Assembly: GCA_964516635.1 (NCBI GenBank)
Contig: CAZEZY010000046.1
Span: forward strand, 1 to 16,671
DNA: 16,671 nucleotides
Source of the DNA: CAZEZY01 sp964516635
Lineage (GTDB): Bacteria; Pseudomonadota; Gammaproteobacteria; Burkholderiales; Burkholderiaceae_C
Reading direction: 5' to 3'
Below are positions 6,926 to 14,914 of the stretch, one piece after another. Position 1 is the first letter of the stretch; each line of letters begins with the position of its first letter. The notes under the pieces are model-generated. The model did not search any database. It was given only the letters and a program-made list of their open reading frames with translations, and had not been told where the DNA came from. The position numbers were made by a program, and so were the translations under genes.

Positions 6926-8367
6926 ATATCGATGCCAGCGTCTTCGAACGCCTGTCTGCCGGGCGCATTCTGGTCGTCGGCGATGTCATGCTCGACCGCT
7001 ATTTTTCCGGCGATACCTCGCGTATCTCGCCCGAAGCCCCGGTGCCGGTCGTCAAGATCACCCAGGTCGAAGACAAGGCCGGTGGCGCCGCCAACGTGGC
7101 TCGCAACATCGCGCACCTGGGTACCCAGGTCGGTCTTCTCGGTCTGGTTGGTCAGGACGTGCATGCCCAGCATCTTCAGGACCTGCTGGCCAACGATCAC
7201 ATCGAGACCCATCTGATCGCCCGAGAGGAACAGCCCACCATCACCAAGACGCGCGTCCTCTCGCGCCATCAACAGGTGGTGCGCCTGGACCATGAGGAGG
7301 CCTTCTCTGCCGATGCTGGCCGGGCCGTGGCTGCCCACTTCCAGCAGGTGGTTGGCCAGTACGACATGGCCGTGTTCAGCGACTACAGCAAAGGCACGCT
7401 TCAGCAGTTGCCTGCCATGATCCAGGCCACCCGGGCAGCAGGCAAGCATGTTCTGGTCGATCCCAAGAACACCGACTTTGCCTTTTACAGGGGAGCAGAC
7501 ATCATCACCCCCAACTTGTCGGAATTCAAGGCCGCGGGAGGCCACACACAATCCGAGGCCGACATGCTGGCTTCGGCCCGGCACTTGCTCGCCGTTCACG
7601 GCATCGGCGCCATGTTGCTGACACGCAGCGAACAGGGCATGACCTGGATCACGCCGGACCATCACCATCACTATCCCGCACAGGTCAGGGAGGTGACAGA
7701 CGTGACCGGTGCGGGCGATACCGTCCTGGCCGCCCTCGCCAGTTTCATGGCGGCCGGCATGCAGCCTGAAGTGGCTTGTCTGGTGGCCAACACCGCGGCG
7801 GGCTTGGTGGTGGGCAAGCTGGGCGCGGCCACCGTGACGCCGCATGAGCTGTCGCATGCGCTGGCCCGTTTCGGGTTTTCTGCGGTCGTGGAACCTGCTG
7901 CCCAGGCCTTGGAGCAGATTCGTCAGGCACGCAAAGCGGGCGAACGCATTGTGTTCACCAATGGCTGCTTTGACCTGTTGCATGCGGGGCATGTCCGCTA
8001 CCTGGCGCAGGCCCGTTCCCTGGGGGACCGGCTGGTGGTGGGCTTGAACAGCGATGCCTCGGTCCAGCGTTTGAAAGGTGCTGGCCGCCCCGTGAATGCC
8101 TGGTCTGACCGGGCCACGGTGCTGTCTGCCTTGCAGAGTGTGGATTGGGTCTTGCCTTTCGGCGATGACCCCTCTGAAGGGGATACGCCATTGAAGCTGA
8201 TTCAACAGGTCAGTCCCGATGTCCTGGTCAAGGGGGGCGACTACACCCTGGAACAGATCGTCGGAGCCGATCATGTCCTCGCCATGGGAGGCAGCGTGCA
8301 GGTGCTCGACTTCGTGGAAGGTCGTTCGACCAGCCGCATGATCGCCCGGCTGCAGGGCGTGAGCTAA
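6922..8367 (+). CDS. hldE: Bifunctional heptose 7-phosphate kinase / heptose 1-phosphate adenylyltransferase
   Basis: This 481-residue fusion carries out two steps of ADP-heptose synthesis: phosphorylation at C1 of heptose 7-phosphate and, after GmhB, transfer of AMP to heptose 1-phosphate. The N-terminal ribokinase-type domain (about 1-325) shows EDKAGGAANVARNIAHLG, LVDPKN, TPNLSEF and the catalytic TGAGDT loop (about 259-264). The C-terminal nucleotidyltransferase domain (about 340-481) carries FTNGCFDLLHAGHVRYLAQA, with the HxGH-type site as HAGH, and ends EGRSTSRMIARL. E. coli HldE is 477 residues, so this is the full two-domain form and not the split HldA/HldC version. It starts inside the gmhA stop (ATGA), and its TAA is followed immediately by the GTG of the GT9 gene, indicating tight coupling. 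Confidence 0.96.
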   Translation: MNIDASVFERLSAGRILVVGDVMLDRYFSGDTSRISPEAPVPVVKITQVEDKAGGAANVARNIAHLGTQVGLLGLVGQDVHAQHLQDLLANDHIETHLIAREEQPTITKTRVLSRHQQVVRLDHEEAFSADAGRAVAAHFQQVVGQYDMAVFSDYSKGTLQQLPAMIQATRAAGKHVLVDPKNTDFAFYRGADIITPNLSEFKAAGGHTQSEADMLASARHLLAVHGIGAMLLTRSEQGMTWITPDHHHHYPAQVREVTDVTGAGDTVLAALASFMAAGMQPEVACLVANTAAGLVVGKLGAATVTPHELSHALARFGFSAVVEPAAQALEQIRQARKAGERIVFTNGCFDLLHAGHVRYLAQARSLGDRLVVGLNSDASVQRLKGAGRPVNAWSDRATVLSALQSVDWVLPFGDDPSEGDTPLKLIQQVSPDVLVKGGDYTLEQIVGADHVLAMGGSVQVLDFVEGRSTSRMIARLQGVS

Positions 8368-9444
8368 GTGCAATCCATTTGTGTCTTGCGTCTATCGGCC
8401 ATTGGCGACGTCTGTAACGCCATCGCCGTGGTGCAAGCCATCCAGCACCACTATCCGCAAGCGGCCATCACCTGGGTGGTCGGCAAGGTGGAGTCCGAAC
8501 TGCTCAAGGGATTGCCCGGTGTGCGCCTGGTCGTGTTCGACAAACGGGAGGGCTGGAAAGCCTACCGGTCGCTCTGGCGGGCGCTGCGCGGGCAACGCTT
8601 TGATGCCCTGCTGCACATGCAGGTGGCTTTTCGAGCCAATCTGGCTTCCCTGTGCATACGCGCCCGTCGGAAAATCGGCTTTGACTGGCGCACCGCCAAG
8701 GAGCTCCATGCTTTGTTCATGCGCGAACGGGTTGCTCCGGTGCAGGGTATGCATGTGCTGGAGGGCTTCAGGGAGTTTGCGCGAGCCATTGGGGTTCCCA
8801 TGCAGGCACCTCAGTGGTCCATCCCGGTGGATGCTGTATCGCAGGCCTGGGCGAGAGAGACCTTGCAGAATAGCGGCTACCACCGGCATCTGCTGATATG
8901 TCCGAGCGCGTCATTGCCGCACAAGAACTGGTTGGCTGAACGTTATGCAGCCGTGGCGGATCACGCAGCAAAACACGGATTTGCTGTCTGGTTGTGCGGT
9001 GGTCCGGACCCGGCAGAAAAGCGGCTGGCCCAGTCGATTGTGCAATTCAGCCAATCCCGCGAGACGCCGTTGTTCAATCTGGTCGGGCAGACCCATCTGA
9101 AGCAGTTGCTGGCATTGATTCAGCAAGCCACCGTGGTGTTGGCGCCAGATACCGGGCCCGCGCACATGGCCGTGGCGATGGGCACACCGGTCATCGGCCT
9201 GTACGGGATACACAATCCCGCACGCACCGGCCCGTATGGCAGCCCCTATGTGGTTGAGGTGTACCACCAGCACCTGCTGGCGCAGACCGGCAAGACCGCT
9301 GCTGAAGTGAAATGGGGGACTCGTGTGAAAGGGCAACACGTCATGGAAAGCATCTCGGTGGAAGCAGTGACACAGATGTTTGACCGTGTCATTCAAGACC
9401 TGGATCTCTGCAGACCTGATTCGAATGGACAGGATCGCCCATGA
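8368..9444 (+). CDS. Glycosyltransferase family 9 (heptosyltransferase-like)
   Basis: This 358-residue GT-B enzyme belongs to family 9, which transfers heptose from ADP-heptose to the LPS inner core at the cytoplasmic face. It starts with GTG directly after the hldE TAA. The N-terminus has the family signature VLRLSAIGDV. The middle has GFDWRTAKELHALF, reminiscent of the GMDWQTAREPLASLF region of heptosyltransferase I as I recall it. The donor-binding half has CPSASLPHKNW and APDTGPAHMAVAMGTPVIGL, then YGIHNPARTGPYG. It could be WaaC (heptosyltransferase I) or a further heptosyltransferase, so no symbol is given. It differs from the WaaF in this window by lacking the C-terminal cysteine cluster and by a tail of about 60 residues after the donor site. 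The stop overlaps gmhB as ATGA (9441-9444). Confidence 0.88.
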   Translation: MQSICVLRLSAIGDVCNAIAVVQAIQHHYPQAAITWVVGKVESELLKGLPGVRLVVFDKREGWKAYRSLWRALRGQRFDALLHMQVAFRANLASLCIRARRKIGFDWRTAKELHALFMRERVAPVQGMHVLEGFREFARAIGVPMQAPQWSIPVDAVSQAWARETLQNSGYHRHLLICPSASLPHKNWLAERYAAVADHAAKHGFAVWLCGGPDPAEKRLAQSIVQFSQSRETPLFNLVGQTHLKQLLALIQQATVVLAPDTGPAHMAVAMGTPVIGLYGIHNPARTGPYGSPYVVEVYHQHLLAQTGKTAAEVKWGTRVKGQHVMESISVEAVTQMFDRVIQDLDLCRPDSNGQDRP

Positions 9445-10046
9445 ACAAAGCCCTGTTTCTCGACCGTGACGGCGTGATCAATGTCGATCACGGCTACGTT
9501 GGCGAGCCAGAGCAATTCGAATTCATCGAGGGGGTGTTTGATGCCTGTCTGCGGTTCCAGCAAATGGGCTACCAGATCCATGTGGTCACCAACCAGTCGG
9601 GCATCGCTCGGGGCTACTACTCGGAAGCGCAGTTTCAACGCCTCACCGGATGGATGCGCGAACAGTTCGCGGCTCACGGCGTGCATATCGGGGGTGTTTA
9701 TCACTGCCCGCACCACCCCACCCAGGGGGTTGCGCCCTACGTCCAGGCATGTACATGCAGAAAGCCCGCTCCCGGTCTTCTGCTGCGCGCCATCGGTGAG
9801 CATCACATCGATGCATCGCGCAGCATCATGGTGGGTGACAAAGCCGCTGACATGCAGGCGGCCGCCTCAGCCGGCGTGGGGTTGCGTATTCTGGTTCAGT
9901 CAGGCCAGTCGTTCTCCCCCGAAGATGCCCGTACCGCACACGCCGTCTGGCCCAGCCTCGATGCTTTTGCCAAGGCTTTTGCAACCAGTCTTCATTCGCA
10001 ATCGCTGAATCTTCCAGCAGACCCTGATCATCGACAACCTGATTGA
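9441..10046 (+). CDS. gmhB: D-glycero-beta-D-manno-heptose 1,7-bisphosphate 7-phosphatase
   Basis: This HAD-superfamily phosphatase (201 residues) removes the 7-phosphate from heptose 1,7-bisphosphate between the two HldE steps. Motif I is FLDRDGVINVDHGYV, with D8 as nucleophile and D10 as acid/base. Motif II is VVTNQSGIARGYY. The zinc-binding set is C89-x-H91 (YHCPHHP) with C104-x-C106 (ACTCRKPAPG), and motif IV is MVGDKAADM with D133 and D137. Length and the zinc loop match GmhB and separate it from histidinol-phosphatase HisB only by context, which here is a complete heptose pathway. The C-terminal 40 residues beyond the fold look unconserved. The start overlaps the GT9 stop by ATGA, and the stop at 10044-10046 is followed within 9 bp by the next gene. 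Confidence 0.94.
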   Translation: MNKALFLDRDGVINVDHGYVGEPEQFEFIEGVFDACLRFQQMGYQIHVVTNQSGIARGYYSEAQFQRLTGWMREQFAAHGVHIGGVYHCPHHPTQGVAPYVQACTCRKPAPGLLLRAIGEHHIDASRSIMVGDKAADMQAAASAGVGLRILVQSGQSFSPEDARTAHAVWPSLDAFAKAFATSLHSQSLNLPADPDHRQPD

Positions 10047-10054
10047 CTGTGTTT

Positions 10055-10840
10055 ATGTCCCGATACCTGATTCCCGTGGTCAGCAAGCTTGTTCGGTTGT
10101 TCGGTAACCTGTTCAAGCTATCCGCTTACCCCTTTCACTGGTTTTTTCCCCGATTGCGGTTCACGATACCCGAGTACTCCCCCGCCAAAGTACGCCGAAC
10201 CGCGTCCAGTCCTGTTCCACGCGTCATCTGGCAGACCAACTACTCCAATCGATGCACGCTGCCCGTTTACCTCAACTATCTGTTCAATCGTCTGCTTTCA
10301 CTGGATTTTGACTACCGCTACGTGAGCACGGAGGCTCGGGAAGAATACCTCCGCGACCATGCGCCTGCCCATGTCTACCAGGCCTACCTCAAGTTGACGG
10401 ACGGGGCGGCACAAGCCGACTTGTGGCGGGTGACCAACCTCTATCAACAAGGCGGCATCTACATGGACATTGATGCTGCGCTGGTCTGGCCACTGCGCCG
10501 ATTGCTCAAAGGGGTGAATCCTGCCCTTTACATCAAGTCACGGATCAATGATGAGATCACCAACTATTTTCTGGCCACTGTGCCCGAAAACCCTCACTTC
10601 CTGCAGGTCATGGAACGGATTGTTCATCACATCAACCACTACGACCCCAAGAAAGGTGTCTATGGCACCACCGGCCCTTTGGTCTTCAATGAAATTCTGG
10701 CGGGTCAGTCCATTGAATGCCGGTATCGCACGAGAGTCTGTATTCAGGGCGCCTTCACCAACGAGCATTTTCAGTACCTCGACAAGCCACGTGGAAAGTG
10801 GACACACATGGACCCGGCAGATCTCATCAAGAAAAACTGA
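10055..10840 (+). CDS. Glycosyltransferase family 32-type sugar transferase
   Basis: This 261-residue protein has the features of the DXD-containing sugar transferase family (GT32, Gly_transf_sug, GT-A fold): PRVIWQTNYSNR near residue 55, GAAQADLWRVTNLYQQGGIY (117-136) and the metal/nucleotide-sugar motif MDID (137-140). A hydrophobic N-terminus (residues 3-36) with few charges may form a membrane-associated helix. The ATG at 10055 is preferred; TTG at 10043 overlapping the gmhB stop is an alternative that adds four residues. It is the last gene before a 54-bp gap. Relatives transfer hexoses to LPS, glycolipids or mannans; the donor and acceptor here are unknown. Its place inside the heptose cluster suggests a sugar added to the inner core, which is inference. 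It is not a recognised part of ADP-heptose synthesis. Confidence 0.85.
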   Translation: MSRYLIPVVSKLVRLFGNLFKLSAYPFHWFFPRLRFTIPEYSPAKVRRTASSPVPRVIWQTNYSNRCTLPVYLNYLFNRLLSLDFDYRYVSTEAREEYLRDHAPAHVYQAYLKLTDGAAQADLWRVTNLYQQGGIYMDIDAALVWPLRRLLKGVNPALYIKSRINDEITNYFLATVPENPHFLQVMERIVHHINHYDPKKGVYGTTGPLVFNEILAGQSIECRYRTRVCIQGAFTNEHFQYLDKPRGKWTHMDPADLIKKN

Positions 10841-10858
10841 GCGTTTGTGCTGCAGGGC

Positions 10859-10888
10859 TAGAATCTTGATTTAACTGATGTTCTGGAG
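10859..10888 (+). promoter_or_regulatory. Possible -10 element and Shine-Dalgarno upstream of hldD
   Basis: The 54-bp gap between the GT32 gene and hldD holds TAGAAT (10859-10864), one mismatch from the -10 consensus, and GGAG (10885-10888), six bases before the hldD ATG at 10895. No good -35 sits 16-18 bp upstream. No hairpin terminator is visible in the gap, so read-through from the upstream genes is likely even if this promoter works. Confidence 0.35.
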
Positions 10889-10894
10889 TTGACA

Positions 10895-11848
10895 ATGATC
10901 GTGGTGACCGGGGGCGCGGGCTTTATAGGCAGCAACATCGTCAAAGCCCTCAACCGCCAGGGGCGCTCAGACATCATCGTGGTGGACGACCTGACCGATG
11001 GCTCGAAGTACGTGAACATCGCGGACTGCCAGATCGCGGACTATCTCGACAAAGACGTTTTCATCGAGCGGGTGCGAGCGGGCGCCATGGACGATCGGAT
11101 ATCGGCCATCTTCCACGAAGGGGCCTGCTCCGACACCACCGAATGGAACGGTCGCTTCATGCTCGAGAACAATTTCGAGTATTCCAAGGCACTCTTTCAT
11201 TTCAGCCAGCAAACCCGTATTCCCTTCATTTACGCGTCTTCGGCGGCGGTTTACGGCGGCAGTCAGGTGTTTCTGGAAGACCCCGCGCACGAGAAGCCGT
11301 TGAATGTCTATGGCTATTCCAAGCTGCTGTTCGACCAGTACGTGCGTCGGCATGAACAGGCGCAGGGGTTCAGTGCCCAAGTCGTGGGCCTGCGGTACTT
11401 CAATGTGTACGGGCCGCGTGAACAGCACAAGGGAAAGATGGCCAGCGTGGCCTTTCACCTGAATACCCAGATCCTCAGTGGCCAGAACCCCCGACTCTTT
11501 GGCGCTGCCGAGGGTTACGAAGCGGGCATGCAAAGCCGCGACTTCGTCTATGTGGGGGATGTGGTCTCCGTCAACCTGTGGTTCCTGGCCAACCCACAGG
11601 TGAGTGGCATTTTCAACCTGGGAACCGGCCGCGCCGAGCCCTTCAAGGCCGTGGCCGAAGCCGTCATTGGCTATCATGGTCGGGGTCAGATCGAATATAT
11701 CGACTTTCCGGACTCCCTCAAAGGGCACTACCAGAGCTACACCTGTGCCGATGTTTCTGCCTTGCGCAAAGCGGGGTACGAACAACCCTTTCACACCGTG
11801 GCCCAGGGAACGAAGGCCTACATGCAAGCGCTCAACCGCGCAGCCTGA
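10895..11848 (+). CDS. hldD: ADP-L-glycero-D-manno-heptose 6-epimerase
   Basis: This extended short-chain dehydrogenase/reductase (317 residues) epimerises ADP-D-glycero-D-manno-heptose at C6 to the L-glycero form used by heptosyltransferases. The N-terminal Rossmann motif MIVVTGGAGFIGSNIVKAL is followed by VVDDLTDGSKYVNIADC, typical of HldD. The catalytic tyrosine lies in YGYSK (Y139 with K143), and the second lysine in GPREQHKGKMASVAFHLN (K179) matches the paired catalytic residues known for E. coli HldD (Y140/K178). The ATG at 10895 is chosen over an in-frame TTG at 10889 because the Shine-Dalgarno GGAG (10885-10888) is correctly spaced for the ATG only. The waaF ATG starts on the base after the hldD stop, so the two form one unit. 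Confidence 0.96.
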   Translation: MIVVTGGAGFIGSNIVKALNRQGRSDIIVVDDLTDGSKYVNIADCQIADYLDKDVFIERVRAGAMDDRISAIFHEGACSDTTEWNGRFMLENNFEYSKALFHFSQQTRIPFIYASSAAVYGGSQVFLEDPAHEKPLNVYGYSKLLFDQYVRRHEQAQGFSAQVVGLRYFNVYGPREQHKGKMASVAFHLNTQILSGQNPRLFGAAEGYEAGMQSRDFVYVGDVVSVNLWFLANPQVSGIFNLGTGRAEPFKAVAEAVIGYHGRGQIEYIDFPDSLKGHYQSYTCADVSALRKAGYEQPFHTVAQGTKAYMQALNRAA

Positions 11849-12868
11849 ATGGAAAAGATACTGGTCGTCGGCCCCTCCTGGGTGGGTGACATGGTCATGG
11901 CGCAAAGCTTGTTCAAGCTGCTGCGCCAGCGCTCCCCGGATTGCCAGATCGACGTCCTGGCGCCCGCATGGTCGCACCCGATTCTCCAGCGCATGCCAGA
12001 AGTGAAGCAGGCGCTGGAGTTGCCCTTGGGACACGGCCAGTTGGGGCTTAAAACCCGGTGGCAACTCGGCAAAAGCCTGGCAGGGCAGGGTTACAAGCGG
12101 GCCATTGTGTTGCCCCGGTCCTGGAAGTCTGCCCTGGTGCCGTTTGCCGCTGGCATACCCCTGAGAACCGGCTTTCTGGGCGAGCAGCGTTACGTGCTGC
12201 TGAACGATCGGCGCCCACTGGACAAGCAGGTCCTGAACCAGACGGTCAAGCGCTTTGCTGCCCTGGGCTTACCCAGAGGGGATGCCGTACCCTGGCATCA
12301 CGAGTCCGACCTGCCGCAGCCCCAACTGCAGGTGGATACGCTGAATCAGCAAAGGCTGATGAATGAATACGGGATGAGCCGCAGCCTACCCGCTGTCGCG
12401 CTGATGCCAGGAGCCGAGTACGGCCCTGCCAAGCAATGGCCGCTGGATTCGTTCAAAGAGCTGGCAGGCATGCTGGCCCAACGCGGCTATCAAATCTGGG
12501 TGCTTGGCAGCGCCAAAGACGTATCTGCCGGCCAGCACATTGTGCAAGGCCAAGAGGAGCACGTGATCAATCTGTGCGGGAAAACCCAACTGGTGGATAC
12601 CGTGGATTTGCTGGCTTACACCCAGCATGCCGTGACCAACGATTCAGGTCTCATGCACGTGGCGGCGGCTGTGGGCACCCGTGTGCATGCCATTTACGGG
12701 TCGTCCTCACCAGCGTTCACCCCGCCGCTGACGGCGAACAAGGTGATACACCATCTCTCTTTACCCTGCAGCCCTTGTTTCAAACGCACCTGTCCTTTGG
12801 GGCATTTGGAGTGTTTGCATGGGATCAAACCTGCGGATATAGCACCGGATCAGGCCGGTCCTCTTTGA
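11849..12868 (+). CDS. waaF: Lipopolysaccharide heptosyltransferase II
   Basis: This 339-residue GT9 enzyme adds the second L-glycero-D-manno-heptose to the LPS inner core from ADP-heptose. It carries ILVVGPSWVGDMVMAQSLF at the N-terminus and the WaaF-type donor region MPGAEYGPAKQWP. It also has TNDSGLMHVAAAVGTRVHAI and YGSSSPAFTPPL, plus a C-terminal cysteine cluster (LPCSPCFKRTCPLGHLECL, Cys spacing 2-4-6) that I recall as common in WaaF. These features distinguish it from the other GT9 protein at 8368. It directly follows hldD with no gap, placing the donor-making epimerase and this transferase on one message. Its last 44 bp overlap the 3' end of the GT2 gene on the other strand, and no terminator hairpin is apparent between the two converging units. 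Confidence 0.95.
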   Translation: MEKILVVGPSWVGDMVMAQSLFKLLRQRSPDCQIDVLAPAWSHPILQRMPEVKQALELPLGHGQLGLKTRWQLGKSLAGQGYKRAIVLPRSWKSALVPFAAGIPLRTGFLGEQRYVLLNDRRPLDKQVLNQTVKRFAALGLPRGDAVPWHHESDLPQPQLQVDTLNQQRLMNEYGMSRSLPAVALMPGAEYGPAKQWPLDSFKELAGMLAQRGYQIWVLGSAKDVSAGQHIVQGQEEHVINLCGKTQLVDTVDLLAYTQHAVTNDSGLMHVAAAVGTRVHAIYGSSSPAFTPPLTANKVIHHLSLPCSPCFKRTCPLGHLECLHGIKPADIAPDQAGPL

Positions 12869-13685
12869 GGATACCGTGGCGAGACCACGTGCGATTTTCA
12901 GCTTGAGCTTGTTCAAAAATACTGACTTTACCGGGATGGGATGCTCCCATGGAGCTTCGTTTAAAGTACGAAGAGTCAAAATGAATCATGGTTGACTGAT
13001 AGCGGAGATTGACTCTTCGAACACCAGCACTCAACAAACGCCGGTCAATGTCAGAGTCTTCAGCGCCCCATTGAACATCGGCTCGTTCATCAAAGCCGTT
13101 GACAGCCAACAGATCTTCTTTGCATACTGAAAAGTTACATCCCACCAAAGACCACGGCCTTCCTGGCGGCAGGAACTTGGCCAACGCAGAGGGGAGACGT
13201 ATGCCCTTCTCAACATTTCGGGCTTTGCCTTGTGCGGACCACCAAAGAAACCTCAGCCAGTGTTGGGTAAACAACCGAGCAGGACAAGTGGTTCCCAGTT
13301 CTCTAAGGCTTTCATAAAAGGCGTCAATACGTCTTCCCGCTTGATAAATTCCAGGTCTCAAGCAGCGTAAATGGTCATTGACGAAATGTCGCTGGGGAAC
13401 GCAGTCTGCGTCAATGAAAATCAAATGGTTGGTTGTGGCAGCCAATACGGCTTGGTTCATGATGACAACTTTACGAAATCCGTTGTCAGGATGCCATAGG
13501 TGATGGCATTTGAATGGGTATTTTGGCAACAAGGCTTTCAGTTCGGTCACTACGTCCGGTCTGGATCCATCGTCAGCAATTAACACTTCAAACTGGCCTG
13601 AATACTGATCGTTAAGTGAATCCAGAATAGTTCGAAGAAGTGGCAGGTCGTTATAAAAAGCCAGAATTACCGAGGCATTTTTCAT
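12825..13685 (-). CDS. Glycosyltransferase family 2 (GT-A) with galactosyltransferase-type C-terminal motif
   Basis: This 286-residue cytoplasmic glycosyltransferase is probably involved in LPS outer core or O-chain. The N-terminal family 2 domain has ASVILAFYNDLPLLRTILDS, the nucleotide-binding aspartates ADDGS (D38, D39) and the metal-binding DADC (D92, D94). WGAEDSD (206-212) matches the WGxEDxD motif of the bacterial galactosyltransferase / chondroitin-polymerase-like group and probably holds the catalytic base. There is no membrane segment. It is the last gene of the three-gene minus-strand operon: its ATG overlaps the upstream ligase stop as ATGA (13682-13685). The C-terminal residues after about 270 are encoded across the overlap with waaF and look unconserved. 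Its GC content (about 50% in a line counted) is lower than that of the genes to the left. Acceptor and sugar cannot be read from sequence. Confidence 0.9.
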   Translation of the reverse strand: MKNASVILAFYNDLPLLRTILDSLNDQYSGQFEVLIADDGSRPDVVTELKALLPKYPFKCHHLWHPDNGFRKVVIMNQAVLAATTNHLIFIDADCVPQRHFVNDHLRCLRPGIYQAGRRIDAFYESLRELGTTCPARLFTQHWLRFLWWSAQGKARNVEKGIRLPSALAKFLPPGRPWSLVGCNFSVCKEDLLAVNGFDERADVQWGAEDSDIDRRLLSAGVRRVNLRYQSTMIHFDSSYFKRSSMGASHPGKVSIFEQAQAENRTWSRHGILKEDRPDPVLYPQV

Positions 13686-14914
13686 CGATCAAATCCACGG
13701 CATAGTGCCATAAAAAAAATCAGGAATAAAAAAGCAAAATGAGGTAATAGAGTATATGTCATGCCGATAACCAAAAATCCAATCAGGGAAGGTGCTGCAA
13801 TCAAGGTTACACTGAATCTTTTTCCATTTTGCAAAGGGCCTATGGCGAGCCATATCAGTATGAGCAAGCTAGCCAGAGTCCACAGAATACCGTTTCGAAA
13901 AACAGATTCCAGATATGAGTTATGAAAATCAGTCAGATTCCATTTGTATTCCTTGAGGATGCCCGGTTTGATCTTGGCTTGATCCATGAATTCGTTGTAG
14001 TAAAATTCATTGGCAAGTTCGCCTTTACCCTTTTTTCTATTGCCGAACCAAAAACCCTTGTCACCTGTTAGCAATTGCTTGCTGATCAGGGCATAGCCCG
14101 TTTCCCACATGGCTAGCCGAAGGTAGTTGGAGGCGTCGGTCTCTATATTGGTAATTGACTGTACCCTGGTTTTAAAGGCATCAATTTGCTGTGGCCATAA
14201 GTTGCTGGCAACCACCAAGGTGGCAACGACCAGTACAGACACTGCCGCCAGAGCGATACGCTGCTTCATGGCCAGGTAGACAAAAACGCCTGCCACCAAC
14301 CCCAGCCATGGGCCCCGTGCACCAGTGGTTATGAGCATGATGATGGCACCCAAAAGAGTTAAACCGAATAAGCAACGCCATAGCCAGTGGCGTGTCGCCA
14401 CAAAAATCAGTGGTGTCAACAACAATATCAACATGGCGCATATGACGCCCCAACTGTCAATTAACCAAGTGGCCCCTTCGTATCGACCGCCACTCCACTC
14501 CCATCCGTGCATATGAGCAGTCAATACAAATGCAACCCAAAATCCTGCCAAGGCTCCAGCAATTGCCGCTGTTCTATTCCTTTTGTCTTCAAAGGCAAGT
14601 AAAAGAGGCACTGCCATGGGTAGCAGCATGGTTTTGGACGCCATCCAGCCGATGTCTTCGGCATATCCAGAGCCAATGGCAGTTGCAAAAAGACCAAAAA
14701 GGAACACCCCAGTGCTCGCCCAAAAAAAATTATTGCCAAATATTTTTTGACGGAATTCCTGATCCTTGACTATACGAACCAAGGTCGAACCAATCAAGAG
14801 CAAGATGCTCAGATAAATCAGTGGCTTGGAAATAAAAATCGCAAAAGCCAATAAAAAAATAAGTGCGGTTTCAAGTTTGGGTATCAGTAAACGGGGCTGT
14901 GTCAGAGTTATCAT
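13682..14914 (-). CDS. O-antigen ligase/polymerase family membrane protein (WaaL/Wzy-like)
   Basis: This polytopic inner-membrane protein (410 residues) contains at least ten hydrophobic segments, for example IFLLAFAIFISKPLIYLSIL, VISVLVV-like stretches near 225-245 and a C-terminal pair. The Wzy_C-type features are present: TTGARGPWLGLVAGV (about 196-210, with the functional arginine) and, in the large periplasmic loop, DFHNSYLESVFRNG (about 328-341) with the conserved histidine. Such proteins either ligate O-chain to lipid A-core (WaaL) or polymerise repeats (Wzy), or ligate other glycans. Sequence alone does not decide, though an LPS core locus favours ligase. The ATG at 14914 is chosen because it overlaps the upstream stop as ATGA. 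The gene is AT-rich (37-40% GC in two lines counted) and contains two 8-bp homopolymer runs, unlike the housekeeping part of the window. Confidence 0.88.
   Translation of the reverse strand: MITLTQPRLLIPKLETALIFLLAFAIFISKPLIYLSILLLIGSTLVRIVKDQEFRQKIFGNNFFWASTGVFLFGLFATAIGSGYAEDIGWMASKTMLLPMAVPLLLAFEDKRNRTAAIAGALAGFWVAFVLTAHMHGWEWSGGRYEGATWLIDSWGVICAMLILLLTPLIFVATRHWLWRCLFGLTLLGAIIMLITTGARGPWLGLVAGVFVYLAMKQRIALAAVSVLVVATLVVASNLWPQQIDAFKTRVQSITNIETDASNYLRLAMWETGYALISKQLLTGDKGFWFGNRKKGKGELANEFYYNEFMDQAKIKPGILKEYKWNLTDFHNSYLESVFRNGILWTLASLLILIWLAIGPLQNGKRFSVTLIAAPSLIGFLVIGMTYTLLPHFAFLFLIFFMALCRGFDR
13712..13719. repeat. A8/T8 homopolymer tract in the ligase gene
   Basis: Eight consecutive A on the + strand (T on the coding strand) fall within the last 12 codons of the WaaL/Wzy-like gene. 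A one-base slip would change only the extreme C-terminus and could disturb the ATGA coupling to the GT2 gene. Confidence 0.8.
14722..14729. repeat. A8/T8 homopolymer tract in the ligase gene
   Basis: Eight consecutive A on the + strand encode the Phe-Phe of NNFFWAS on the coding strand, in the first 65 residues of the ligase. A slip here would truncate nearly the whole membrane protein, so it is the tract most able to switch the gene off. Confidence 0.8.

Noticed and set aside
6793..8373. Open frame of 526 codons on the minus strand across hldE
   Set aside because: It is antisense to a fully motif-supported HldE; similar His/Gln/Gly-rich shadow composition.
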